From: Balneolaceae bacterium UBA1514
GTDB lineage: Bacteria > Bacteroidota > Rhodothermia > Balneolales > Balneolaceae
Direction of reading: 5' to 3'
Length of the DNA: 28,319 bases
Assembly (NCBI GenBank): GCA_002323515.1
Contig: DCQQ01000039.1
Coordinates: forward strand, 23,448-51,766
Part shown: in pieces, positions 18,962 through 27,033 of the stretch
How the letters are laid out: the number at the start of each line of letters is the position of its first letter
Numbering within the stretch: the stretch's first letter is position 1
Position numbers and translations under genes: made by a program
Notes under the pieces: generated by a model
Seen by the model: only the letters and a program-made list of their open reading frames with translations
Told to the model about the DNA's origin: nothing
The model's database searches: none

Positions 18962-18992
18962 CAAAAATACTTATTAACAGTGGAGCCGCAAG
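18962..18992 (-). promoter_or_regulatory. Candidate Bacteroidota-type promoter of parAB
   Basis: On the minus strand TATTTTTG at 18969-18962 matches the -7 element TAnnTTTG in all fixed positions. A TTG at 18991-18989 stands exactly 19 bases before it, the spacing known for Bacteroidota housekeeping promoters (TTG-N19-TAnnTTTG). Transcription would start near 18955, giving a leader of about 57 bases to the parA ATG. The match is by eye; whether this lineage's sigma factor uses that consensus is assumed. Confidence 0.5.
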
Positions 18993-19001
18993 TTATCCAC
19001 A
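18993..19001 (+). promoter_or_regulatory. Perfect DnaA box next to the parA promoter
   Basis: TTATCCACA is the strongest DnaA-binding 9-mer (E. coli R1 type). It begins one base upstream of the putative -33 element of the parA promoter. A single box does not make an origin; I saw no second one within the intergenic region. It could let DnaA adjust parAB expression, or be chance. Confidence 0.4.
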
Positions 19002-19030
19002 TTGTGGCCTAATGAGGGCAAGAATGATGA

Positions 19031-19666
19031 TTAAGGGGTGTTTCCCGTTAGTAAAATTTTTCTACTTTGGCCTGTGTAGCTTGTTTGGTCATTAACAAGT
19101 CGCAATTTGCTGTTTTGCTGACTTGTTAAATTTATTTCAGGGGATTGGCTAAGATTAAAGTCTGTAGTGCCAGCAAACCGGATTATATGATTGTGGTCAA
19201 CCCAAGGTGTAATCTCACTATCTGTTTCATTTGCAGCACTTCCTATACCTGAATCTTTAGCCGTTGTCAATGGTGCGTTTGATTGTTGAACGTCAATTGG
19301 TGTATTCAAGGAACTAGTACTCTCTAATTGGTTTGTCGGCATCCAAGTATTCCAAGCAATTAATGCAGTTGCCATAACTAAAAAGCTGGCAGCTACTTTA
19401 AAGCCGTGTTGGGGAATCCATTTCCAATTCCAACTTTTATTTGATGCGTTAATAGATGCTTCAGCCTTTGCAAATATGGTCTCTTTTACACGTTTTGAGC
19501 TTTCAAACGAAGGGTAAGCATTGGTTCTCTCCCATGTTTTTTTCAGACTTTCTACTTCGATGAGTAGATCTTGATTCAACCGAATTCTTTTTTCAAATAA
19601 TATTTTTTCAGACGGGTCCATCTCATCCATTAAGAACCGAATAATCTCTGCTTGATTAACTTGCAT
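19031..19666 (-). CDS. Probable anti-sigma factor, single-pass membrane protein
   Basis: I take the ATG at 19666 (211 residues, MQVNQAEIIRFLMDEMDPSE); an upstream ATG at 19696 would overlap the sigma gene by 41 bases instead of 11. The cytoplasmic part (1-85) has the shape of anti-sigma N-domains seen with ECF genes in Bacteroidota: a short helix, LMDEMDPSEKILFEKRI and a coiled region to LKKTWERT. It has no H-x3-C-x2-C zinc motif. One membrane helix (about 89-108) follows, then about 100 residues outside, rich in Ser, Thr, Asn and Gln and of no family I know. The call rests mostly on its overlap with the ECF gene and on topology. The extracytoplasmic tail would be the sensing or protease-cleaved part. 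Confidence 0.65.
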   Translation of the reverse strand: MQVNQAEIIRFLMDEMDPSEKILFEKRIRLNQDLLIEVESLKKTWERTNAYPSFESSKRVKETIFAKAEASINASNKSWNWKWIPQHGFKVAASFLVMATALIAWNTWMPTNQLESTSSLNTPIDVQQSNAPLTTAKDSGIGSAANETDSEITPWVDHNHIIRFAGTTDFNLSQSPEINLTSQQNSKLRLVNDQTSYTGQSRKILLTGNTP

Positions 19667-20285
19667 AGTTTTTTTCTGATAGTTGTTCTTCTTCAAAATA
19701 TTTTCTCAGATTTGAGAGTGCATATCTCATACGCCCTAAAGCTGTGTTAATTGAAACACCGGTAATTTCAGCTATCTCTTTAAAGGATAATTCTTCGTAA
19801 TGACGTAACATAACTACGGCTCTTTGTTCCTCTGGTAAACGACTTATATGCTTATACATTCGCTTTTTATCCTCATGCTGAACGTAAAGTTGTAACGCAT
19901 CCAAAGCTCCTTCATCGGCAACTCTATGGAAGAAATCTGTATTTTCTTCCCCATCACTACTACTTGAAATGTGCACGAACTTTTTGGCCCTTCTCAAATA
20001 ATCAATAGTCGCATTATGGGCTATGCGCAAAACCCAAGCAATCCATTTGCCTTCTTCATTATAGTTTTTTTCCATTTTCATAATCACCTTTGTAAAGGTA
20101 TCCTGAAAAAGATCACTCGCCGTTTCAGTGTTAAGTACCATACTGTAGATATAGGAGTAAATTTTAGACTCATATCTGTGAAAGAGGGTTTTAAACGCCT
20201 CCATATCATGCTCACGGCGATACAAATAGATCAACTCTTTATCTGATAAAGAGGAGCGATTAGGGGTAGATTTATGTATGTTCAT
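19656..20285 (-). CDS. ECF-type RNA polymerase sigma factor
   Basis: The 209 residues have the two sigma domains only. Region 2 is at about 27-105 (FKTLFHRYESKIYSYIYSMV, ASDLFQDTFTKVIMKM for core binding, then WVLRIAHNATIDYLRRAKK for the -10 element). Region 4 is at about 140-200 (LPEEQRAVVMLRHYEELSFK, then EIAEITGVSINTALGRMRYAL as the helix-turn-helix). The linker between them is unusually acidic and Ser-rich (SSSSDGEENTDF). The gene overlaps its likely anti-sigma factor by 11 bases. Its signal and regulon are not readable from the window. A 10-base palindrome, GATACGTATC (20297-20306), lies just upstream and could be part of an autoregulated promoter. Confidence 0.93.
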   Translation of the reverse strand: MNIHKSTPNRSSLSDKELIYLYRREHDMEAFKTLFHRYESKIYSYIYSMVLNTETASDLFQDTFTKVIMKMEKNYNEEGKWIAWVLRIAHNATIDYLRRAKKFVHISSSSDGEENTDFFHRVADEGALDALQLYVQHEDKKRMYKHISRLPEEQRAVVMLRHYEELSFKEIAEITGVSINTALGRMRYALSNLRKYFEEEQLSEKNYAS

Positions 20286-20341
20286 ACATTTAAAATGATA
20301 CGTATCGGTACAAAATAGTATCGCATGTGCATGTGAGATGA

Positions 20342-22186
20342 CTAATGGTCATTATTGCTAGTGAAATATTCAAGCACTTTATTAGCCTTCGTAATTCCAA
20401 TTTCCTTAGCTAACGTATGAGCCTCTAGTTTTCGTATGTTAGAAATTGAACCGTATTTTTTTAAAAGTTGTTTTGCTGTTTTTTCACCTATTCCATCAAT
20501 ATTAGTTAACTCACTTCCTATAATGTTGTTGCTCCTAACATTGCGGTGAAAGGTTATGGCAAATCGATGCGCTTCGTCCCTAACCTGTTGCAAAAGTTTG
20601 AGTGCTGGGGATGTTTTTGGGATCATTATAGCATCTTTTCGACCGGGTAAAAACACCTCCTCTAACCTTTTTGCCAGACCTATTATTTCGCATTCACCAT
20701 AAAAATCTATTTCTTTTAACGCCTTTACCGCTGCACTCAATTGGCCCTTTCCTCCATCAACCACGATTAAGTCGGGGATGTGCTCTCCATTTTTTTGTAC
20801 GCTCGTATATTGCCTTGTTAAAATTTCCGCCATAGATGCAAAATCATCCGGTCCAATAACTGTTTTGATATGAAAATGTTTGTATTGAGTTTTTCTTGGT
20901 TTGGCATCCACAAAAGACACCATAGAGGCGACTGGGTATGCGCCTTGAAAATTGGAATTATCAAAACAGTGAATGGTGCGCGGTAATCGGCTGAGACTTA
21001 AAAAATGATGCAAATCTGAAATAGCAGCAGGAATTCGGCTTCTTTCTCTCTTTTCTAACGCCAATGCACGATCATTAAGATGTAATTTTGCGTTAGTCAC
21101 TGCCATCTTAATTAGTTTAGCTTTGTCTCCACGCTCAGGGATTTTGAACGGTACTTTTTTGGATTTATGCTCATGTAAATACCCATGTAGTACTTCTTCA
21201 TCGACTAAATCATGGCTCAAATATACTTCGTCAGGTAAGGTTATATGATGATCAGAGGTGTAATAGTCTTCAATGAAACTTTGGAGTAATTCCGAATGAG
21301 AGTATCCTTGAGCAGGTTTTATGAGGCGGTGGAATTTACCTATTAACTTACCCTCGCGGATTTTCAAAAGCACCCCACATGCTTCATTAATTTCGGTGTT
21401 TTTTTCTACTACAAATAAATCTCTGTCTTGTTTGGTCTCAGTCACCATTTTCATTCGCTCACTATACCTTGTAACAGCCTGTAAACTATCACGTAAGTAC
21501 GCTGCTTGCTCAAATGCCATAGCTTGAGCTGCTATTTCCATTTCTTCTTTGAGTTCTCGAATAAGTAAACTGGTTTTACCATTAATGAGCTTTGTGACCT
21601 TTTCGATGGTAGCTTGGTATGTTAGTAGAGACCATTGAGCTGAACAGCTTCCAAGGTAATCATCAAAACAGCTATGCCATTTAGGCTTATTTTTTATTTT
21701 GTCAAGGGTTTTGATGGATACGGCACAGGTGCATAAACCAAAGGCTTTTCGTATGACCTCAAGCATCCTCTTCATCCGGTTAACACTATCGTATGGCCCA
21801 TAATATTGACTCCCATCTTTAATCACTGTTCTTGTGGGAAATACTCTTGGACGATCCTCATTGGTAATACATATGTAGGGATAGGTTTTATCATCCCTTA
21901 GAAGCACATTGTATCGTGGCTGATTTTGTTTTATTAAGTTATTCTCTAGGATTAATGCTTCCGCTTCTGAATCGGTAACAATAACTTCTAAATCGGTGAT
22001 TTTCCGAACCATGGTCTGAATTCGACCAGATTGTATGCTACGCTCCTGAAAGTACGAACGTACTCTATTTCTTAGCTTCTTAGCTTTACCCACATAAAGT
22101 ATATTACCTTTCGCATCCTTATATATATAGACGCCCGGTTCTAGGGGAAGATTAGCAATTTTTTCTTTTATGGTATTGGATTCCAT
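20342..22186 (-). CDS. uvrC: Excinuclease ABC subunit C
   Basis: UvrC makes both cuts around a lesion in nucleotide excision repair. The 614 residues hold the GIY-YIG nuclease at 14-95 (GVYIY and YVGKAKKLRNRVRSYF, E81 as metal ligand), a UVR motif that binds UvrB at about 205-240 (LKEEMEIAAQAMAFEQAAYL), the RNase H-like nuclease (HCFDNSNFQGAYPVASMV, IPDLIVVDGGKGQLSAA, RDEAHRFAITFHR) and a double helix-hairpin-helix at about 565-614 (IDGIGEKTAKQLLKKYGS). All are complete and the length is normal. It is 56 bases downstream of the ECF gene start on the same strand but reads away from it upstream, so uvrC is expressed first and may run into the sigma unit. Confidence 0.98.
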   Translation of the reverse strand: MESNTIKEKIANLPLEPGVYIYKDAKGNILYVGKAKKLRNRVRSYFQERSIQSGRIQTMVRKITDLEVIVTDSEAEALILENNLIKQNQPRYNVLLRDDKTYPYICITNEDRPRVFPTRTVIKDGSQYYGPYDSVNRMKRMLEVIRKAFGLCTCAVSIKTLDKIKNKPKWHSCFDDYLGSCSAQWSLLTYQATIEKVTKLINGKTSLLIRELKEEMEIAAQAMAFEQAAYLRDSLQAVTRYSERMKMVTETKQDRDLFVVEKNTEINEACGVLLKIREGKLIGKFHRLIKPAQGYSHSELLQSFIEDYYTSDHHITLPDEVYLSHDLVDEEVLHGYLHEHKSKKVPFKIPERGDKAKLIKMAVTNAKLHLNDRALALEKRERSRIPAAISDLHHFLSLSRLPRTIHCFDNSNFQGAYPVASMVSFVDAKPRKTQYKHFHIKTVIGPDDFASMAEILTRQYTSVQKNGEHIPDLIVVDGGKGQLSAAVKALKEIDFYGECEIIGLAKRLEEVFLPGRKDAIMIPKTSPALKLLQQVRDEAHRFAITFHRNVRSNNIIGSELTNIDGIGEKTAKQLLKKYGSISNIRKLEAHTLAKEIGITKANKVLEYFTSNNDH

Positions 22187-22268
22187 AGTGAGAACTTAAG
22201 GAATTTGTTCTATTTTCGAGCTAATCTATTACTATCTTTACCAACATTTTGAAGCAAGCAAGTATTAC

Positions 22269-22619
22269 ATGATTTCGAAAAAGCAACACCGGTTAATGTA
22301 TTCGGTGCAACAACCTGCTAAAAAACCGGTTATACGATGGTTTATTGCCTTTTTAGTACTCATTCAATTCTCCTTAATCTGGCCTATTTATCCTTTAGTT
22401 GGATACATCGAGCCTATCATGCTTGGAATGCCTTTTTCGATTGTTTGGGTATTGTTATGCCTTTTGCTAAGCTTTTCTGGGCTTCTGGCTTACTTTCTGT
22501 GGGAAGAGCAAGATCAGAAAGAGCATGGTCATGATGTGCTAGGTAAGGTTGAGCAAAGTAAAATCTTGCCAAAAGATATGATTGCCAATGAATCCTTTTC
22601 AGAAAGGGTCAAATCATGA
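22269..22619 (+). CDS. DUF3311-like small membrane protein, symporter partner
   Basis: The 116 residues have two membrane helices (about 24-42 and 55-77) separated by a short loop reading YPLVGYIEPIMLGMPFSIVW. The E-P-x-x-x-G-M-P-F motif and position before a sodium:solute symporter are those of DUF3311 proteins. A charged C-terminal tail of about 35 residues follows. Its stop overlaps the symporter start by 4 bases (ATGA), so they are translated together. It is thought to assist or form a subunit of the carrier; no biochemical role is assured. A preceding in-frame Met at residue 10 is an alternative start. Confidence 0.72.
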   Translation: MISKKQHRLMYSVQQPAKKPVIRWFIAFLVLIQFSLIWPIYPLVGYIEPIMLGMPFSIVWVLLCLLLSFSGLLAYFLWEEQDQKEHGHDVLGKVEQSKILPKDMIANESFSERVKS

Positions 22620-24094
22620 GTGATAACTGGATCATAGTGGGAATATCTATAGGCTACCTTCTTCTTAGCTTAGTAATGGGTATCGTTCCTGGTTTGAAAG
22701 TGAGTAAGAGCTCAGAAGGCTATGTTGCGGGTGACCGTTCTATGAATCTACTCCTCCTTTATTTTGTGTTAGGAGCTTCCATCTTTTCTTCATTCGCATT
22801 TTTAGGAGGACCAGGATGGGCCTACTCTAGAGGAGTTGCTGCTCTATATATTATTGCTTACGGAACTTTAGGAATGGTTCCTCTTTATTTTTTTGGGCCA
22901 AGAGCTCGCAGAATGGGTGTCAAGTATGGATATCTTACCCAAGCAGAACTACTTTCAGAACGCTATCAGAGTTCATTTTTATCCATACTTTTAGCCATTT
23001 TAACGGTAGTAGTACTTATCCCCTACTTAACCCTTCAGATGAAAGGAGCTGGACTAGTACTCAATACCATAAGTGATGGTGCAATACCGTACTGGCTGGG
23101 CGCTGCAATGGCTTATGGGGTAGTCCTATTGTATGTTTTTTTTAGTGGTGTTATGGGAGTTGGTTGGACTAATACCTTCCAAGGTGTTTTCATGTTAAGT
23201 ATTGCTTGGTTTCTAGGTTTATACCTACCCAAAGAACTGCACGGTGGAATTGGGCCTATGTTTGAAGCAATTCAACAAGAGGGATTGAGCAACATGTTAC
23301 AAGCTCCAGGATTACAGAGTGACGGAAGCTCATGGTCTTGGGCTGGATTTAGTTCTGCAGTTATGATATCGGCTATTGGGTTTTCAATGTGGCCGCATTT
23401 TTTTATGAAAACATTTGCAGCGAAAGATGACCGAACAATGAAACTTACCGTTGTTTTGTACCCCACCTTCCAGCTATTCCTATTACCCATTTTATTCATA
23501 GGTTTTTCGGCTATCCTTAGTTTTCCAGGTATAGGACCAGCAGATACTATTTTACCATATGTACTCAGAAATATGGATCTCCCAGTTGTATTAGTGGGCT
23601 TAGTATGTGCGGGGACCCTAGCTGCCTCAATGAGTTCAGGGGATGCTATACTGCATGCGGCTGGTGCTGTTTTTGTGAGAGATGGACTGCGTAAATTTCC
23701 ACAACTTAGGACAGCAATGAACCAAAAGAATGTAGAACGAAAGGTAATACAGATGAGCATTTTACTTATTAGTATCTTGGCTTATTATTTTGCTGTTATC
23801 TCTTCTACTGATATAGTGAGTTTATTGTTAGGTGCTTATGGTGGCGTTGCTCAACTATTCCCATTGGTTTTTGCCATGTTTTATTGGCCATCTGCTACAC
23901 GACTAGGGGCACTTACAGCACTAATAAGTGGTATATTTGTAACACTTGTTTTTCTTTTCTGGCCTGAGTTGAAGCCTTGGGACATTCATGAAGGTATTTA
24001 TGGACTCATTGTTAACCTTTTCAGCTTGATAACGGTAAGCTTGCTAACCCAAAAAACAGATTCTAGCATTGTTGAGAAATTTACCCATGCCTAA
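22616..24094 (+). CDS. Sodium:solute symporter (SSS family)
   Basis: The 492-residue inner-membrane carrier has about 13 hydrophobic segments and the SSS landmarks: GYVAGDRSMN after helix one, then FLGGPGWAYSRGVAALYIIAYG, LTQAELLSERYQS, SGVMGVGWTNTFQGVFML, and AGTLAASMSSGDAILHAAGAVFVRD, which holds the Ser pair of the second sodium site. It would import a small solute with sodium. Proteins paired with DUF3311 are often carriers of pantothenate-like, acetate-like or unknown organic acids. Nothing here fixes the substrate. It shares a transcript with the DUF3311 gene; the rluA-like gene starts 15 bases later and may be part of it. Confidence 0.92.
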   Translation: MSDNWIIVGISIGYLLLSLVMGIVPGLKVSKSSEGYVAGDRSMNLLLLYFVLGASIFSSFAFLGGPGWAYSRGVAALYIIAYGTLGMVPLYFFGPRARRMGVKYGYLTQAELLSERYQSSFLSILLAILTVVVLIPYLTLQMKGAGLVLNTISDGAIPYWLGAAMAYGVVLLYVFFSGVMGVGWTNTFQGVFMLSIAWFLGLYLPKELHGGIGPMFEAIQQEGLSNMLQAPGLQSDGSSWSWAGFSSAVMISAIGFSMWPHFFMKTFAAKDDRTMKLTVVLYPTFQLFLLPILFIGFSAILSFPGIGPADTILPYVLRNMDLPVVLVGLVCAGTLAASMSSGDAILHAAGAVFVRDGLRKFPQLRTAMNQKNVERKVIQMSILLISILAYYFAVISSTDIVSLLLGAYGGVAQLFPLVFAMFYWPSATRLGALTALISGIFVTLVFLFWPELKPWDIHEGIYGLIVNLFSLITVSLLTQKTDSSIVEKFTHA

Positions 24095-24109
24095 TCCATA
24101 CATTTTTTT

Positions 24110-24847
24110 ATGAAGCCAAAACGATCTGTTGCGCCCAAACACAAACGTACCAGCAAAAAATGGACAGGCACCACACCGAATATTGAAATCGTTTATGAAG
24201 ACAATCATTTACTGATCATAGACAAGCCAGCAGGGTTACTATCGCAAGCTGACAAAACCAACAATGTCGACCTAACCGAATTATGTAAACAATATTTGAA
24301 AAAAGCCTACAATAAACCAGGTAATGTATATTTAGGCTTAACTCACCGTCTTGACCGGCCCGTAAGCGGGCTGATGGTTCTCACCAAAACATCCAAGGCC
24401 GCTTCGCGTATTTCCCAGCTTATCCGTGAATATCAACTAAAAAAAACCTATTGGGCCATTGTGCATGGGCGAACCCCATTGGAAGCAACCTATGAACACT
24501 TTCTTAAAAAAGATTTAAAAACCAATAAAACCAAAGCTTTTAGTTCTAAAAAATCTGGTACCAAACCTGCCGTTTTAAGTTACACTACCCTTAAACAAAG
24601 TGCCCATTATAGTCTTATCGAAATCGATTTAGTGACAGGGAAACCGCATCAAATTCGAGCTCAGCTTAGTAAAATGGGCTTCCCACTGTGGGGCGACTAT
24701 AAATATGGGGAAGAGGAAACCGGCCCTGGTAAATCACTTGCACTCAGGGCTTATGCTTTAGCCTTTGAACATCCAGTCAAAAAAGAATTAATGAACATAA
24801 AAGCTGATATATTTCGTCAACAACCCTGGAATTTGTTTGACTATTGA
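24110..24847 (+). CDS. RluA-family RNA pseudouridine synthase
   Basis: The 245-residue enzyme converts uridine to pseudouridine in RNA. The catalytic motif is LTHRLDRPVSGLMVLTKT with D82 as nucleophile. The other family blocks are EIVYEDNHLLIIDKPAG (26-42), KTYWAIVHG and ITGKPHQIR-like VTGKPHQIRAQLSKMGFPLWGD, which is complete. There is no S4 domain, only a basic tail of about 20 residues (KPKRSVAPKHKRTSKKW), so it resembles the short stand-alone members (RluA/TruC size). The target site in rRNA or tRNA is unknown. The gene begins 15 bases after the symporter and precedes the methyltransferase by 33 bases. Confidence 0.93.
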   Translation: MKPKRSVAPKHKRTSKKWTGTTPNIEIVYEDNHLLIIDKPAGLLSQADKTNNVDLTELCKQYLKKAYNKPGNVYLGLTHRLDRPVSGLMVLTKTSKAASRISQLIREYQLKKTYWAIVHGRTPLEATYEHFLKKDLKTNKTKAFSSKKSGTKPAVLSYTTLKQSAHYSLIEIDLVTGKPHQIRAQLSKMGFPLWGDYKYGEEETGPGKSLALRAYALAFEHPVKKELMNIKADIFRQQPWNLFDY

Positions 24848-24880
24848 ATCGAAGCAAAGATTGAGATAACACCTCGCTTT

Positions 24881-25837
24881 ATGTTTATTCCCTCTAAAAC
24901 CGCGTTCAATGTGTATTCGAAGTTCACTACACTTAGAAAACACCCTTCAATTGCTCCACTCTTTCCTCCCATCATTCATTCCTACTACGATCAAACAGAA
25001 GTTAAGATAAATCGGCTTGGTCGCTTAATTTCACCACTGTTCAAGGGGAAGAAGGTTGCCGCATGTGAGTTTCAAGATAATAAAGCCTTTAAGAATCCAT
25101 GGAATGCAGCCTGGATTCCCAAGATGTTAGCACTTGATGATTGGCTACTCAAAGGGGATTTACATCATATAGTATTTAGAAAATTGGCATTACATAGAAC
25201 CATTCAGGACCGTTTAATGAATCGCAATTCACCTATTACACAATTAGTGGTTCTAGGAAGTGGAATCGATCACATAGGTTGGGTCTTTTCAGATAAGTGT
25301 GCCTGCTTTGAATTGGATATTGAACCCATGATCACTTTTAAAAAAAAACTCTTACCAACACTGAACCAAAAGGTAAATTTTAACGACTTTGATGCTACTA
25401 AGAATGCTTTAGATCAGTGTCTTAAACAACAGCCTGCATTCAATTCCAATAGACCTAGTTTATTTATCACTGAGGGATTTATAGATTACATTCCAAAAGA
25501 AAATCTAGTCTCTTTACTATCGCAAATAAAGCATATCAATCCGAAAAATGAGTGGATGAGCACCCATTTTGATCGTACTTTACTTAGCCGTAATCAACGC
25601 TTTTTCTTTGAGTTTGGTGTACAAATCACAGGAGAACATTTGCAATCCAATTTACACAAAGAACAAGTCGTCTCCATTGGGTCCAATATTGGATTCGACT
25701 TGATTAATGAATGGGCACATATACTTGAACTGTTGGGCAACCACAATATTTTTAGTGAAGCTAAGTTGAACAGAATTGAACGGAAGGTACTGCATCAGAA
25801 CAACATGAATGGATGTAGCATTTTACATTTTAAGTAA
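24881..25837 (+). CDS. LCMT-like class I SAM-dependent methyltransferase
   Basis: The 318 residues fit the leucine carboxyl methyltransferase-like family. The SAM-binding Gly loop is QLVVLGSGIDHIGW (121-134), the acidic end of strand two is CFELDIEPM (142-150), and the later block LFITEGFIDYIPKENLVSLL is the family's E-G-x-x-x-Y-x-x-x-x-x-x-x-L-L signature. In other bacteria such enzymes methylate carboxyl groups or hydroxyls of small molecules, often polyketides or lipids; in eukaryotes they methylate PP2A. The target here is unknown. The first 110 residues are a helical lid with no motif I know. It lies 33 bases after the pseudouridine synthase and 149 before blh, on the same strand. Confidence 0.8.
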   Translation: MFIPSKTAFNVYSKFTTLRKHPSIAPLFPPIIHSYYDQTEVKINRLGRLISPLFKGKKVAACEFQDNKAFKNPWNAAWIPKMLALDDWLLKGDLHHIVFRKLALHRTIQDRLMNRNSPITQLVVLGSGIDHIGWVFSDKCACFELDIEPMITFKKKLLPTLNQKVNFNDFDATKNALDQCLKQQPAFNSNRPSLFITEGFIDYIPKENLVSLLSQIKHINPKNEWMSTHFDRTLLSRNQRFFFEFGVQITGEHLQSNLHKEQVVSIGSNIGFDLINEWAHILELLGNHNIFSEAKLNRIERKVLHQNNMNGCSILHFK

Positions 25838-25986
25838 GATAAAGTCGAGTAGCTTACTATTATGTAGTATAGTTACATTTCACTTGTTATTTACAAAGAT
25901 TCCATGAATTAGGTCTTGCCCACAAACTTGGTTTTAAACGACCGATTAGTAATATTAACTGCAATCATTAGAACAAACTTTTTATT

Positions 25987-26949
25987 ATGGCAACACATGC
26001 TAAAACCAACAATGAGATCATTCAACTACAAGTATTTGTTGGCCTAGCAATTATTGGGCTAAATTTTTTCCTGTACGAGTTGTTTGAAGCTATCCGTTAC
26101 TACGCACTAGCCGCCTCGATCTTAATCATTGGTATGCCGCATGGTGCATTAGATCACAAAATCTATTTTAAAGCCCTACATAAAGAAGAAACTGTAAAGA
26201 CACAGATTTTATTTTATGCAGGATACTTGTTGGTCGTAGCCGTGTACGCCTGGCTTTGGTATGTCCAACCCTTTATAGGATTTGTATTATTTATGTTGTT
26301 GACCTTATACCATTTTGGCCAATCCGATACCGAACGGTTACCCTTAAACGGTTCTCTAAAACAGTTATTTATTTTGGCAAGAGGTCTTAGTATAGCCGGG
26401 CTCATACTTTTTGGAAGCGATCCTTTTTATACGTCTAGAATCGTGGAATCGGTCACTGGAATATCACTTATTTCTATCGTATATAACTTTACTACTACAG
26501 AAGAGCTACGTCTATTTTTTGCCCTAATGTATCCCAGTATTTTTCTTTTAGGGAGCTTGGTTTCTAAACAAATACCCTTAAAAAGCTGGCTAAGCTTGGA
26601 TGCACTCGTGGTTCCTGCCCTCTTCTCATTGGTCGATCCAATCTTCGCTTTCGCCCTTTATTTTGGTTTATGGCACGGATACAATCACACAAAAACCATG
26701 CTGGATTTTCTGAGTAGCAAGGATGAACAAATTGGTTTCGGATGGTTCTATAAAGAAACTGCCTTGTTCTCAGCAATTTCTTATATAGGGCTTGTCCTAA
26801 TATATTTTCTGGTAGAAGCATTTGGCGACGAAGCCTTATTGGTCGCTATTTTATTTACTCTGATCAGTGTAATTACCTTACCTCACATGCTTGTGGTAGA
26901 GCAAATGTATCGAACATTTGATAAAGCAGATGGTGATCAGTCGACCTAA
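25987..26949 (+). CDS. blh: Brp/Blh beta-carotene 15,15'-dioxygenase
   Basis: This integral-membrane enzyme splits beta-carotene into two retinals, the chromophore of the rhodopsin next door. The 320 residues have about eight to nine hydrophobic helices. The histidines that hold the catalytic iron in this family are all there: GMPHGALDH (H52, H57), LYHFGQSD (H109), LWHGYNHTK (H230, H234) and TLPHMLVVEQMY (H300). The size is usual. It is convergent with the rhodopsin gene, sharing only an 84-base gap with a terminator, so it needs its own promoter in the 149 bases upstream, where no clear consensus is visible. No crtE, crtB, crtI or crtY is in the window, so beta-carotene must be made by genes elsewhere. 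Confidence 0.95.
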   Translation: MATHAKTNNEIIQLQVFVGLAIIGLNFFLYELFEAIRYYALAASILIIGMPHGALDHKIYFKALHKEETVKTQILFYAGYLLVVAVYAWLWYVQPFIGFVLFMLLTLYHFGQSDTERLPLNGSLKQLFILARGLSIAGLILFGSDPFYTSRIVESVTGISLISIVYNFTTTEELRLFFALMYPSIFLLGSLVSKQIPLKSWLSLDALVVPALFSLVDPIFAFALYFGLWHGYNHTKTMLDFLSSKDEQIGFGWFYKETALFSAISYIGLVLIYFLVEAFGDEALLVAILFTLISVITLPHMLVVEQMYRTFDKADGDQST

Positions 26950-26978
26950 CTGACTGTATTAAAATTAAAAGCATGGTC

Positions 26979-27009
26979 AAAAAAAAAGCCTCATCAATTG
27001 ATGAGGCTT
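26979..27009 (-). terminator. Rho-independent terminator after the rhodopsin gene
   Basis: A perfect 24-base palindrome at 26986-27009: a 10-base-pair stem AAGCCTCATC / GATGAGGCTT with an AATT loop. On the minus strand it runs into a T-tract (26985 down to 26979), so it ends the rhodopsin transcript. On the plus strand an A-rich run follows the stem, so its use for blh would rely on the stem alone. Confidence 0.9.
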
Positions 27010-27013
27010 AAAA

Positions 27014-27033
27014 AAATCAGTTTAAACTGATTT
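27014..27033. repeat. Perfect 20-base palindrome abutting the rhodopsin stop codon
   Basis: AAATCAGTTT followed by its exact reverse complement AAACTGATTT. It begins one base past the rhodopsin TAG stop (27036-27034) and is 4 bases from the terminator palindrome. As RNA it can form an 8-base-pair hairpin with a TTAA loop; as DNA it could be a dimeric protein site. No T-run follows, so it is not itself a terminator. Confidence 0.8.

Noticed and set aside
18898..19030. Possible replication origin upstream of parA
   Set aside because: Only one DnaA box is present, with no cluster of boxes, no dnaA, gidA or rnpA nearby, and no parS site in the window.
23272..23760. A 162-codon open frame on the minus strand inside the symporter gene
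   Set aside because: It is wholly antisense to a clear membrane-carrier gene. Its Cys/Thr/Pro-rich product reads as a complement of helical codons and resembles no family.
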